Below are positions 1-7,656 of a DNA stretch of 64,000 bases, in pieces. The stretch is from assembly GCA_964458575.1 (NCBI GenBank), contig CAYWMD010000007.1:1-64000 (forward strand), in the 5' to 3' direction. Made by a program: the position numbers and the translations under genes. The notes under the pieces were generated by a model that was given only the letters and a program-made list of their open reading frames with translations, had not been told where the DNA came from and searched no databases. This DNA comes from CAYWMD01 sp964458575 (GTDB lineage: Bacteria > Verrucomicrobiota > Verrucomicrobiia > Limisphaerales > JADLHS01). The stretch's first letter is position 1, and the number at the start of each line of letters is the position of its first letter.

Positions 1-111
1 GCTCACCAGCATGAACGCGGCAAGCAGAAAAAACATGATGTCAATCAGCGGGATGATTTCGATGCGCGCGCCTTCCTCGGCGGGAAGTCGGGAGTGGAGT
101 TTGACGGGCAT
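1..111 (-). CDS. exbD: ExbD/TolR-family biopolymer transport protein, 3-prime part outside window
   Basis: Only the first 37 codons are in the window. They read MPVKLHSRLPAEEGARIEI and then IPLIDIMFFLLAAFMLVS. This is the typical ExbD/TolR start: a short cytoplasmic tail followed by the single membrane helix, with the conserved Asp at the beginning of the helix (PLIDIMF) that takes part in proton flow. ExbD works with ExbB and TonB to couple the proton gradient to outer-membrane receptors. It lies 32 bp after the exbB stop and ends the tonB-exbB-exbD unit. The rest of the gene cannot be judged. Confidence 0.85.
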   Translation of the reverse strand, partial: MPVKLHSRLPAEEGARIEIIPLIDIMFFLLAAFMLVS

Positions 112-143
112 GGGACGCGACGAGGACTGCGGGAACCGTGAAC

Positions 144-839
144 TCAGACCAGCGGCGAGCGCGGGGCGCCGCCGGCGACGGCGCGCGCGCGGGCGAATTC
201 CTCGAGATCATGCCCGTGATGTTTTGCCGACTGCACCAGCAACTCGACGTGGTTGATCGTTCGTTCCAGTCGCGAGCGGAAATGCGCGAGCCGGCGGTTG
301 AGGTAGTTGTAGGGCAGAAGGCAGAGAATCGCGATGCCCAGCCCGCACGCCGTGGCGATCAAGGCTTCCGCGATGCCGCCGCTGACTTTCACCGCCGCCA
401 GTTCCTCCGCGCCGACGAAATTGAACGAGTGCATGATGCCCGTGACCGTGCCGAGCAGGCCGAGCAGCGGTGCCAGCGTGATGAACGTGCTGAGGATCCA
501 CAAGCGCTTCTCCGCGTGCTCGATTTCATCCGTGGCGCGCAACTGCATCGCGCCCAGGAGCGAGGTGTGCGCGTGCAACAAGCCTTCATGAAGCGTGGCC
601 AGAAACGGATCGTTCGCCTGGCGCGTGAGCTTGACCGCGTGCTCGAAGCGTCCCTGGCTCACGGCCTCGAACGATTCGTTCAAGGCTTCGGCGCGCGATC
701 GCCGGCCCAGCGACCACCACCACAGCGAACGTTCGATCACGACCACCAGCGCCGCCAGCAGGCAAAGCAGGATCGGCCACATGATCACACCGCCCCGGAC
801 AAAAAAATCAAACGCAACGTTGGCCAGCATCAGGTTCAT
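144..839 (-). CDS. exbB: ExbB/MotA/TolQ-family proton channel protein
   Basis: The 231-residue product has the three-helix plan of ExbB/TolQ. An N-terminal helix (about residues 15-37, GVIMWPILLCLLAALVVVIE) is followed by a long cytoplasmic loop. Two closely spaced helices follow (about 110-140 and 150-180) with the family stretch TLAPLLGLLGTVTGIMHSF and a GIAEALIATACGLGIAI segment. Inner-membrane ExbB pentamers surround ExbD and drive TonB. The gene begins 24 bp after the tonB-like gene and is followed by exbD, so the three form one unit. A second, separate exbB copy is present at 14750-15466, which suggests dedicated energisers for different transport tasks. Confidence 0.9.
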   Translation of the reverse strand: MNLMLANVAFDFFVRGGVIMWPILLCLLAALVVVIERSLWWWSLGRRSRAEALNESFEAVSQGRFEHAVKLTRQANDPFLATLHEGLLHAHTSLLGAMQLRATDEIEHAEKRLWILSTFITLAPLLGLLGTVTGIMHSFNFVGAEELAAVKVSGGIAEALIATACGLGIAILCLLPYNYLNRRLAHFRSRLERTINHVELLVQSAKHHGHDLEEFARARAVAGGAPRSPLV

Positions 840-863
840 GGAGGGTGTGGTTTGGCGACGCGG

Positions 864-1643
864 TTATTTTGGGAGCACGAAGCGGATGGCCACCTCGTAC
901 GCGCGCAGGTTGCCGGCGGGAAAACGCCAGCGGTTGCGGATAGTGCGCAACGCTGAATCGTTGAGCAGCGGCCAGGGGGAAGGGGTGACGGCCTCAGCCG
1001 CCGTCACCCGACCGTTTTCCCCAACCACAAAGCGGACCTTGACCGAGCCTTCCTGCCGCGCCCGTTCGGCGGCCAAGGGATAGTCGGGCGCCGGCTGTTT
1101 TCCGGCACCCTGACCAAAGACCAACGGTTGAACCGCCGGCGTCGCCGCGGACGCGTCCGCGTCGGGTGGGGCCGTTCGGGAGTAACTCGCTTGCGCGGCG
1201 GGCACAACGCGGACCGGGCCGTCCACCGGGAGCGCGAACGCAATGGCTGGCGATGGCACGGCCACGGCGACGGCTTGCGGCAACTGCGGTCGCACGAGCG
1301 CCTCGGGCGGTGGCGGAACGGCGAGGGCGGTGGCGGGCGGCGGTTCGAGATCGGGGAGCGGGTCAGTGCTCAGTTCGACATTGAGCATTTCGATCTGCGT
1401 CGGTTCGGGTTGCGGCTTGGCGGCCTGGGGGCGGACATAAGGCAGGGCAAAACCCAGCGCGGCAACCGTTGAACAACCCAGCCACAGAACCAAAGTCAGA
1501 ACCGGCGTAAAGCAGGAAGCGTCGGGAGTCTGCCGGGCGAAACCGGGGGCCGCGGACGGAGCGCTCGCAGGTGTGATCACAGTTGACAATCCGGTTACCG
1601 GCGTCGCCGGAGGTTCGCACACCATTTCGCCTGTCTTCATCAC
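864..1643 (-). CDS. tonB: Energy transducer TonB
   Basis: The 259-residue protein has a cytoplasmic tail, one membrane helix (about residues 48-70, VLTLVLWLGCSTVAALGFALP), a proline-rich periplasmic spacer and a C-terminal TonB domain. The domain shows the family pattern PDYPLAAERARQEGSVKVRF, then a VGENGRV turn, and ends in NRWRFPAGN. It should carry energy from ExbB/ExbD to outer-membrane receptors such as the one at 3995-6193. The start is GTG at 1643 or the adjacent ATG at 1640. No convincing Shine-Dalgarno site is present. A 41-bp block shared with the receptor promoter lies about 31 bp upstream, so joint control of transducer and receptor is likely. Confidence 0.88.
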   Translation of the reverse strand: MMKTGEMVCEPPATPVTGLSTVITPASAPSAAPGFARQTPDASCFTPVLTLVLWLGCSTVAALGFALPYVRPQAAKPQPEPTQIEMLNVELSTDPLPDLEPPPATALAVPPPPEALVRPQLPQAVAVAVPSPAIAFALPVDGPVRVVPAAQASYSRTAPPDADASAATPAVQPLVFGQGAGKQPAPDYPLAAERARQEGSVKVRFVVGENGRVTAAEAVTPSPWPLLNDSALRTIRNRWRFPAGNLRAYEVAIRFVLPK

Positions 1644-1673
1644 GAGCCAAAACTACCCGAAGGAGGTTTTGGG

Positions 1674-1714
1674 CGCTGTCGGGCGTTTGCTATTCTTTAG
1701 CGGCGGTTTGCGGT
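1674..1714 (-). promoter_or_regulatory. Upstream block shared with the siderophore-receptor gene (copy 1)
   Basis: This 41-bp stretch aligns without gaps to 6226-6266, with 33 of 41 bases identical by my count. Read toward the gene it holds ACCGCAAACC, then CCGCTAA, a variable core, GCAAAC and finally GACAGCG. The two GCAAAC hexamers start 21 bp apart, two helical turns. Both copies end 31-33 bp before the start codon of an iron-uptake gene on the same strand. It may be an operator or a promoter element; it does not look like a classical AT-rich Fur box. Confidence 0.55.
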
Positions 1715-1845
1715 CTGGTTGGAGGCGACGCCTCGCCGCCTTTAAGTGAACATGCTGCCCGAAACACGCTATTTTCGATGTGATTTCAGCGAAAAGCCTG
1801 CAACGGAAGCCTCGTTCTTCCCATGAATCTGCACTTCCACGGCGT

Positions 1846-1879
1846 ACAAACTTTTGTTGCATATGCAACAAAGGTTTGT
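1846..1879. promoter_or_regulatory. 34-bp near-perfect palindrome between pepSY and tonB
   Basis: Two 17-bp arms read ACAAAC(T/C)TTTGTTGCAT and meet at the centre with no spacer; only one position mismatches. The inner 20 bp (1853-1872) are a perfect palindrome centred on TTGCATATGCAA. It lies about 50 bp after the pepSY stop and about 200 bp before tonB. It lacks the T-run of an intrinsic terminator, and a hairpin without a loop is unfavourable, so a dimeric-repressor site is the better guess. No regulator is assigned. Confidence 0.4.
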
Positions 1880-1929
1880 CGCGTCTGGTTTAGGGGCTCA
1901 ATGCGCGAATTTTCTTTTTCGGGGAAATC

Positions 1930-3312
1930 TCACCCCGGAGGCGACGGGGCGTCGCCGTCACCCTGGCGCGGGAAAAAACGCCGCCAGGCCAGCGCAAAGC
2001 CGGTCCAGACAAGCAAAGCTGCACCCGCCGAAGCCAGTCCGGCCACAGCCTTGCCCAACATGCCCAACGCTTCGCCTGTGTGCAGGAAGCGCGTCCAGGA
2101 ACGAACCTGCCAGCCGAGGTTGTAATCGCCAAAGCCTTCCTTGCGCAGGACGGCACCGGTGAACGGGTCAAGGGTGAGTTGGGTGTTGGCAAAGGGCGGC
2201 CAGTTGGCTTTCTCGGTGATGGTAAGAGTAACGGGTAGTGGGGAACGACGCTCCGTCGTAGTGGCGGGCGTCCCGCCTGCCGTAGAAGATGGCATCCTGC
2301 CGTCCGGCTTGGCGTCTGGACTTTTCACGCGACCGGAATTCTTGTCGCGCTTTGAAATCTCAGCGTTTTTTCCGCCGGGCTGGAAGCCCGGCTCTACGGC
2401 AGGCGGGACGCCTGCCGCCACGCTGCGCTGGCCGCGTCCGCCCGGGCCGGAGGCGCGTTGGCTGATTTGTTGCCATTGCGGGAATTCTTGCTGCGCCACG
2501 GCGAACAACTCCGCCATGCCTAACGGCTTTGCACCGGCGGGTGGCGTGGGAACTTCCACCGCTGCTCCGCTCGCGCCGCCGAGACCACTGCCTTGCGGGG
2601 GCGGAGTTGTGCCGGTCAATTTGTAAATCAAGTTGCCCGCCCATTGATACGAGATCGGCATCGCCGTCGCGGTGAGAACGATCAGCACGGGCGCGGTCCA
2701 AAAACCGACGGCATTGTGCCAGTTCCAATCGCGCGCCTTGCCGCTGAGCTTGAAGTTCATCAAGCCGACGGCGCGGAAGGCGTTTCGCGTCCACTGCCGC
2801 GGCCACCACAGGTAAAGTCCGCTCACGCCGAGAAAGAGAAATGCGACATTGCACGCACCGGTGATCGCCTTGCCGAGGGCGCGTTTCTCGTCGTGACCGC
2901 CGAGGTAACGATGCCAGTCAATCATCACGTGCATGAACGCGCGTACGCCTGGTGCGCCCTGCTCGCGCACTTCGCCGCTGTAGGGATTGACGTAAAACGC
3001 ATTGGTTCGTCCGAAGCTGACGAGCAAGGCGATGTTCGGGTCCGTATCCAGCGTGATGCCGGACGGACGCTCACCGGGTTTCATTTCCTTCACCTTCGCC
3101 AGCAGTTTATCCAACGGAAGGCGCGCGGTGGCCGCGGCCGGCGGCACGACGCGGCGCACGTCTCGTTCGGCCCACGCCACGATTTCCTTTTCAAACGCGA
3201 GCGCCGCGCCGGTGACGCACATGATGAGAATGACCACCCCGGCGATCAGGCCCGCGAGGAGGTGCAGCCAGAAGATGAGTTTACGAAATTTGCCGTTCAC
3301 ATCTCCGCCCAT
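1930..3312 (-). CDS. PepSY-associated TM helix protein, with an in-frame repeat insertion
   Basis: This 460-residue inner-membrane protein starts with GKFRKLIFWLHLLAGLIAG, the N-terminal signature of PepSY-TM proteins (PiuB-like) found beside siderophore receptors and proposed to help handle ferric siderophores. Further helices lie near GACNVAFLFLGVSGLYLWWP, FWTAPVLIVLTATAMP and the C-terminal AGLASAGAALLVWTGFALAW. PepSY-like parts include a QLTLDPFTGAVL strand. Translation may begin at ATG 3312 or at GTG 3300; the latter overlaps the piuC stop as GTGA. About 55 residues, roughly 296-351, rich in Gly, Pro and Lys, are encoded by a dispersed palindromic repeat (2258-2425). They interrupt the expected run from the WQQIS strand to the PVTLTI strand, yet the frame stays open. 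Confidence 0.8.
   Translation of the reverse strand: MGGDVNGKFRKLIFWLHLLAGLIAGVVILIMCVTGAALAFEKEIVAWAERDVRRVVPPAAATARLPLDKLLAKVKEMKPGERPSGITLDTDPNIALLVSFGRTNAFYVNPYSGEVREQGAPGVRAFMHVMIDWHRYLGGHDEKRALGKAITGACNVAFLFLGVSGLYLWWPRQWTRNAFRAVGLMNFKLSGKARDWNWHNAVGFWTAPVLIVLTATAMPISYQWAGNLIYKLTGTTPPPQGSGLGGASGAAVEVPTPPAGAKPLGMAELFAVAQQEFPQWQQISQRASGPGGRGQRSVAAGVPPAVEPGFQPGGKNAEISKRDKNSGRVKSPDAKPDGRMPSSTAGGTPATTTERRSPLPVTLTITEKANWPPFANTQLTLDPFTGAVLRKEGFGDYNLGWQVRSWTRFLHTGEALGMLGKAVAGLASAGAALLVWTGFALAWRRFFPRQGDGDAPSPPG
2258..2425. repeat. Dispersed palindromic element, family A, inside the pepSY coding region
   Basis: The element has terminal inverted repeats. The left arm at 2261-2285 (GTGGCGGGCGTCCCGCCTGC, then CGTAG) is repeated inverted at 2394-2421, with three extra bases in the right arm. 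Internal landmarks are GGCATCCTGCCG near the left end and CCGCCGGGCTGGAAGCC near the right end. The same landmarks in the same order occur at 31188-31372 and in diverged form at 30001-30243. No transposase is encoded, so it is a MITE/REP-like element. Confidence 0.75.
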
Positions 3313-3977
3313 TGCCGCAGCAGGTTGTGGTACACGCCGGTGAGTTGAACGGCGGACGGATGCTCGGGGTGATCGCGGCTCAGACGTTGAATGGAGAGGT
3401 CGAGATCGAACAGGATCGAACGCCGGGCATCGTCGCGGACCATGCTTTGCATCCAGAAAAACGAGGAGAGCCGCGCACCACGCGTGACGGGTTTCACGTG
3501 ATGCAAACTGGTTGCCGGATACAGCACCATGTGTCCGGGCGGCAGCTTTACGCTCTTCACGCCGTAAGCGTCCTCGACGCACAACTCGCCGCCGTCATAT
3601 TCCTCCGGCGCGGCAAAAAACAGCGTGGCCGACAAATCCGTGCGGATGCGATGCGGCGTGCCGGGCACCTGTCGAATGGCATTGTCCACGTGCGTGCCGA
3701 AGGATTGCCCGCCGGCGTAGCGGTTGAACAACGGCGGGAAAACCTGCAACGGCAGCGCCGCCGAGAGGAACAGCGGATTCTGTCCAAGCGCCTTGAGGAT
3801 CATCTCGCCGACCTGGCGCGCGGCGGGACTGCCTTCGGGAATCTGCATATTGTCCTTGGCGCGGGCGGACTGGTAACCGGCGGTGACTTTGCCATCAACC
3901 CATTCGGCAGCTTCAAGAATCTTCCGGGCTTCGGTCACCTGCTCGGCGGTGAGGACGTTGGGGATGTTCAGCAGCAT
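3297..3977 (-). CDS. piuC: Fe(II)/2-oxoglutarate-dependent PKHD-type hydroxylase, PiuC family
   Basis: The 226-residue protein matches the full length of the PiuC/PKHD-hydroxylase family, soluble 2OG-Fe(II) oxygenases encoded beside TonB-dependent siderophore receptors. The start MLLNIPNVLTAEQV is typical. The jelly-roll iron site is visible as GTHVDNAIR (HxD, near residues 97-103) with the distal His in LHHVKPVTRGAR, whose Arg would bind 2-oxoglutarate; YPATSLHHV precedes it. The substrate of the family is not firmly known. It starts 17 bp after the receptor stop and overlaps the pepSY start, so receptor, hydroxylase and PepSY protein look translationally linked. Confidence 0.88.
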   Translation of the reverse strand: MLLNIPNVLTAEQVTEARKILEAAEWVDGKVTAGYQSARAKDNMQIPEGSPAARQVGEMILKALGQNPLFLSAALPLQVFPPLFNRYAGGQSFGTHVDNAIRQVPGTPHRIRTDLSATLFFAAPEEYDGGELCVEDAYGVKSVKLPPGHMVLYPATSLHHVKPVTRGARLSSFFWMQSMVRDDARRSILFDLDLSIQRLSRDHPEHPSAVQLTGVYHNLLRQWAEM

Positions 3978-3994
3978 GATTGAACGTAACGGAA

Positions 3995-6193
3995 TCAGAA
4001 ACTCAGGTTGGCACTCAACACGGCGGAGCGGCCGGGTCCGGGGATGAAGTGGCCGCCGCCCACGCGATCAATGTATTCCTCGTCCGCGAGGTTGTAGCCG
4101 TTGAGTTGGAGCGTGAGATGTTTGCTGACCCGATACGAGATCATGCCGTCGAAGACCCAATAGTCGGGCGCCTTCCGGGTGTTGGCATTGCTGCTATAGA
4201 CGCTGCCGCGGTATTGGGCGCCGCCGCCGATTTGCAGACCGAAGGGCAAGGAATAGGTGGTCCAGAGGCTGAAGGAGTTTTCCGGTGTGTTGGCCAGTTC
4301 GTTGCCGACTTCGGTGTCATTGTTCGAGTCGAGGATTTCGCTGTGCAACCAGGTGTAACCGCCGAACACCTGCCAGTGGTCCGTCAACTGGCCCGTCGCG
4401 GTGAATTCCACACCGTAAACCCGCTGCTCGCCATCAAGCACGGTGACGTCGCCGGGGTCCGTCGGGTCCTCGGTGCGGGCGTTGTATTTGTCCGTGCAGA
4501 AGACGGCCGAGGTCAGCATCAGCCGGCGGCGGAAGAATTCCCATTTGGTGCCGAGTTCGATGGTGCGCGTCTGCTCGGGATCGGTGTCAACGTTGTTGGC
4601 CGCGGCGGGGGCGCTGGAAAGCGTGAGGCCCTCCGACGAAGGGTTGAACGATGAGCCGGCGCCGACGTAAATGCTCCCGGTTTCGACCGGCTTGAACACC
4701 AGGCCCGCGCGCCAACTGAGCATGTTGTCGCTGTTGTTCAATGTCGGCCCGATGCCGTTGGTGGTGTTTGAGTAATCCACCGAGAAATAATCCCAACGCA
4801 GCCCGCCGTTGAGTTCCCACTGCTCTCCCAGTTTCATCGTGTCAAAGGCGTAAAGGGAGAAGGTGTCGGACGTGGCGTCCGCCTTCACGCCGGTGCGGAC
4901 GATGGTGCCGTTGAATGGATCGTGCGGATTCGGGTTGAACAGACTGGTAGTCGGCGTGGCGTTGGCCGGCGACTGCGTCCGGGCGTAGTTCACCGAAGTT
5001 TCGCGGTCGTACTCGAAACCCGTGATCAGGTCATGCGCGATTTGGCCGGTGTCGAAGCGGGCCTTGAGATCAACCTGGTTCGCCAGGATGGTGTCCTCCT
5101 GATCGCGCGATTGAAGCTGACGGTTGATGGTGGTGCTGGTGTTCGCGTTGACGAACCGCGGGGCGGTGATGATGGAATCGCGATCATTGACGCCGTAACG
5201 GAACTGGTCGCGCAGCGTCAGCGAATCGTTCAAATCGTGTTCGATCAACGCCGTGCCGATGTCCGTGTGGGTTTTCTCGTAATCGCGGGCGGTGAGGCCG
5301 TAAAAGTTGCTGTAATCCACCGGCGGCGCTTTGTCGCTGTAAGCGGCGAGCGCGGCGTTGGTGTTGGCCGGTACCCAGGGGATGCCGTAGTCGGGCGTGT
5401 TGTCTTGTTGCAGGTGAAAATAGCTCAACGTCAGTCGCGTCGGCGTACCCAGGCCGAACGCGAGCGACGGCGCCACGCCCCAGCGCTTGTTATCCACGGA
5501 GTCGCGATCAGGCGTGTCGTTTTCGTGCCACAGCGCGTTGAGCCGCAGCGCCGTGCCGCCGAACCAGTCCTCCCGCTTCGGCGCCAGCGGCTGGTTTACG
5601 TCAAGGGTCGTCCGATAGTAATCATCCGTGCCGATACCGAATGAGCCGTTGTACGCAGGGGCGAGGTCCGGGGTTTTGCTGACCATGTTGACCGAGCCGC
5701 CGGTGGAACCGCGCCCCGTGTTGCTGGAGGCCGGACCTTTCACCACTTCCACCTGTTGCAAATTGAACGGATCGCGTGAGTAGCCGCCGAAATCGCGCAC
5801 GCCGTCCACGAAAAGGTCGGTGCGGGCATTAAAGCCGCGGATGGAAAGATTGTCACCGGCGGGCACGCCGCCTTCGCCCGCCTGCATGCTGATCCCCGGC
5901 ACGTTGCGGAGAATATCGCGCAACGTCGTCGCGCCCTGCTCGCTGATGACGGCTTGCGGAATCACCGTAATGGACTGCGGGATGTCGAGGAGCGGTTCGG
6001 TGTATTTGGGCGAGAAAACCGTTTCCGGTTTATAGGGCGAGCGGCCCTGGCCTTTGACCACGACATCGGGAAGTTGCGTGGTGGCATTCGTACCGGTGGC
6101 GGCGGGCGCGTTCGTGGATTGCGCATGAGCCACGGCGGCCAGGCCCTGGGTCATGAGCAAAGCCGCGAGCGGCTTGAGATTTTGTTCGTGCAT
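3995..6193 (-). CDS. TonB-dependent siderophore receptor
   Basis: The 732-residue product begins with a signal peptide (LAALLMTQGLAAVAHAQ). A TonB-box/plug region follows, with DILRNVPGISMQAGEGG, an SIRGFNARTDLFVDGVRD stretch and VEVVKGPASSNTGRGSTGG, the classical plug motifs of FhuA/FpvA-like receptors. The rest forms a beta-barrel ending in VLSANLSF with a terminal Phe, as needed for outer-membrane assembly. Length fits ferric-siderophore receptors; the ligand cannot be told. It is the first gene of a unit continuing into piuC and pepSY. A 41-bp block shared with the tonB upstream region sits 33 bp before the ATG. Confidence 0.92.
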   Translation of the reverse strand: MHEQNLKPLAALLMTQGLAAVAHAQSTNAPAATGTNATTQLPDVVVKGQGRSPYKPETVFSPKYTEPLLDIPQSITVIPQAVISEQGATTLRDILRNVPGISMQAGEGGVPAGDNLSIRGFNARTDLFVDGVRDFGGYSRDPFNLQQVEVVKGPASSNTGRGSTGGSVNMVSKTPDLAPAYNGSFGIGTDDYYRTTLDVNQPLAPKREDWFGGTALRLNALWHENDTPDRDSVDNKRWGVAPSLAFGLGTPTRLTLSYFHLQQDNTPDYGIPWVPANTNAALAAYSDKAPPVDYSNFYGLTARDYEKTHTDIGTALIEHDLNDSLTLRDQFRYGVNDRDSIITAPRFVNANTSTTINRQLQSRDQEDTILANQVDLKARFDTGQIAHDLITGFEYDRETSVNYARTQSPANATPTTSLFNPNPHDPFNGTIVRTGVKADATSDTFSLYAFDTMKLGEQWELNGGLRWDYFSVDYSNTTNGIGPTLNNSDNMLSWRAGLVFKPVETGSIYVGAGSSFNPSSEGLTLSSAPAAANNVDTDPEQTRTIELGTKWEFFRRRLMLTSAVFCTDKYNARTEDPTDPGDVTVLDGEQRVYGVEFTATGQLTDHWQVFGGYTWLHSEILDSNNDTEVGNELANTPENSFSLWTTYSLPFGLQIGGGAQYRGSVYSSNANTRKAPDYWVFDGMISYRVSKHLTLQLNGYNLADEEYIDRVGGGHFIPGPGRSAVLSANLSF

Positions 6194-6225
6194 GGGAGAG
6201 CATCGTAGGCCATGCGCCTCCGTGC

Positions 6226-6266
6226 CGCTGTCGGCAGTTTGCCAAAGATTAGCGGTGGTTTGCGGT
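6226..6266 (-). promoter_or_regulatory. Upstream block shared with tonB (copy 2)
   Basis: This is the partner of 1674-1714, in the same orientation and at nearly the same distance from the start codon. On the minus strand it reads ACCGCAAACCACCGCTAA, a variable core, GCAAAC and GACAGCG, with the two GCAAAC hexamers again 21 bp apart. The variable core (GCCAAAGATTAGC on the plus strand) resembles the reverse complement of the core in copy 1 (GCTAAAGAATAGC), hinting at a dyad inside the block. Confidence 0.55.
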
Positions 6267-6322
6267 TCGGCACATCGCGGCTTGTGTCGAATCCCGAATC
6301 GGCTTAACCAAGTTGACGAATT

Positions 6323-7417
6323 TTGAAACCGGTTTCATTTGCAGCCCGTGCCGCCGCGACCGAACTCGACGAGCGCGCCAACGCCCGCCTCCTGCGCGGC
6401 CTGACGCTGCTCGAAGCGAACACGCCCGTGAGCCTGCGCGAAGCGGCGAGCTGCTTCGCGGAAGCGATTGAACTGCGCCGTCAGTTGCCGCTCGCGGAGA
6501 ATTGCTGGTTTCGCTATGGCCTCATCGCCGGCTGGATGAATCGTGGCGACGCGCTCACGCGGCTCGGCTCGGCGGACGAACTGCGCGAAGCGTTGCGCTG
6601 CTACGACGAGGCGCTGCTGCATTTGCGCGAACTGCCGATGCACGTGAGCCCGCTGTTTATCAAGCGCCTCGCCATTGCCTGGCTGAATCGCGGCATCACG
6701 TTGATGAAGCAAGCCACGCCAGCGAGCGTGCCCGAGGCGGGGCAATCTTTCCGCGAAGCCATCGCCGCAGCGCACAATTTCTTTGCTGTGAATCCGGCGG
6801 AGGGCAACGCGTTGCTGGCCGGTGCGTGGATGAATTGCGGCAACGCGTTGATCCAAAGCTTGCCGCCGGACGCCGCCGGTGCACGGGCATCCGAGAAGGA
6901 GGCGCTGCAATTAAGCCGCTTCTCGGAACAGACCGACGACGCGTCCGCGGAACTCGGATTCAAAGCGCGGCATGTTCTTTGCCAGGCGCTCGCGCAGCTT
7001 CTCGCCGAAAGCGGGCAATCATCCACACGCGGCGACGAGTTGCTGGCCGAAGCAACCGATGTCGTGGACGAGGGCATGGCGCTGGCGCGACATTGGGAGG
7101 CGCGTGGCGCAAACCAGTTTCGCGCCCAAGCCGCGAACCTGTTTCACTTCGGCTGCCGGGTTTATCAAACACACCAGCCGCACTTCCTTACCGAATTTCT
7201 GTTGGAGAACCTCGACCCCGCGCGCTCGGACGGCGCGCTCCCGGGCCAGTTGCAAATGCACGCCGCCGCGACGGATGCGCTCTGGCGCACTTTTAGCGAG
7301 CTTCAGCGCGACGGATTCAAAGCCATGAATTCGCCACGGTTCGACGATTTCCTCGAGCAACTGCGCGACCTGCGAATCACCGGGGAACGCCTAGCGACGC
7401 TGCGCCGGGTGACATAG
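6323..7417 (+). CDS. TPR-like hypothetical protein
   Basis: The 364-residue, Ala- and Leu-rich helical protein has no recognised enzyme motif. Three related segments, AGWMNRGDALTRLG, AWLNRGITLMKQA and AWMNCGNALIQS, recur at roughly 50-60 residue steps, each followed by an amphipathic helix (for example LREALRCYDEALLHL). This is the pattern of tetratricopeptide-like repeats used for protein contacts. No signal peptide is seen. Translation seems to begin at a TTG codon, since no ATG or GTG lies near the N-terminus of the open frame; the start is therefore uncertain. It is divergent from the siderophore receptor and shares a 129-bp intergenic region with it, but no functional link to iron uptake is evident. 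Confidence 0.6.
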   Translation: MKPVSFAARAAATELDERANARLLRGLTLLEANTPVSLREAASCFAEAIELRRQLPLAENCWFRYGLIAGWMNRGDALTRLGSADELREALRCYDEALLHLRELPMHVSPLFIKRLAIAWLNRGITLMKQATPASVPEAGQSFREAIAAAHNFFAVNPAEGNALLAGAWMNCGNALIQSLPPDAAGARASEKEALQLSRFSEQTDDASAELGFKARHVLCQALAQLLAESGQSSTRGDELLAEATDVVDEGMALARHWEARGANQFRAQAANLFHFGCRVYQTHQPHFLTEFLLENLDPARSDGALPGQLQMHAAATDALWRTFSELQRDGFKAMNSPRFDDFLEQLRDLRITGERLATLRRVT

Positions 7418-7566
7418 GAATGCGAGGCGCCGGCACGCTGTTCGTCACGTGACGGTCGCGCTGCGGTTCTGGCCGAAGCCGACGCCGGCCCGCCGGCATC
7501 TGATGCGCTGCGGGTCGCTAACGGCACAGACCCGCGCTCCGCTTGGCAAAAATTCAGATAATTCTC

Positions 7567-7594
7567 TTGAACGGGCACTAATCTGATTTATAAA
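7567..7594 (+). promoter_or_regulatory. Candidate sigma70-type promoter for the LamG surface protein
   Basis: TTGAAC at 7567-7572 and TATAAA at 7589-7594 are separated by 16 bp and lie about 60 bp before the likely ATG at 7657. The surrounding stretch is more AT-rich than the flanks. The match is by eye only. Confidence 0.4.
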
Positions 7595-7656
7595 CATCGC
7601 ACCTAAAGCCCGTTGCCCGACCCGCAATCGGCATGCATTTATACGAACCTGTCATT

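Noticed and set aside
6194..6322. Classical Fur box before the siderophore receptor
   Set aside because: No GATAATGATAATCATTATC-like AT-rich dyad is present; the conserved feature is the GCAAAC block instead.
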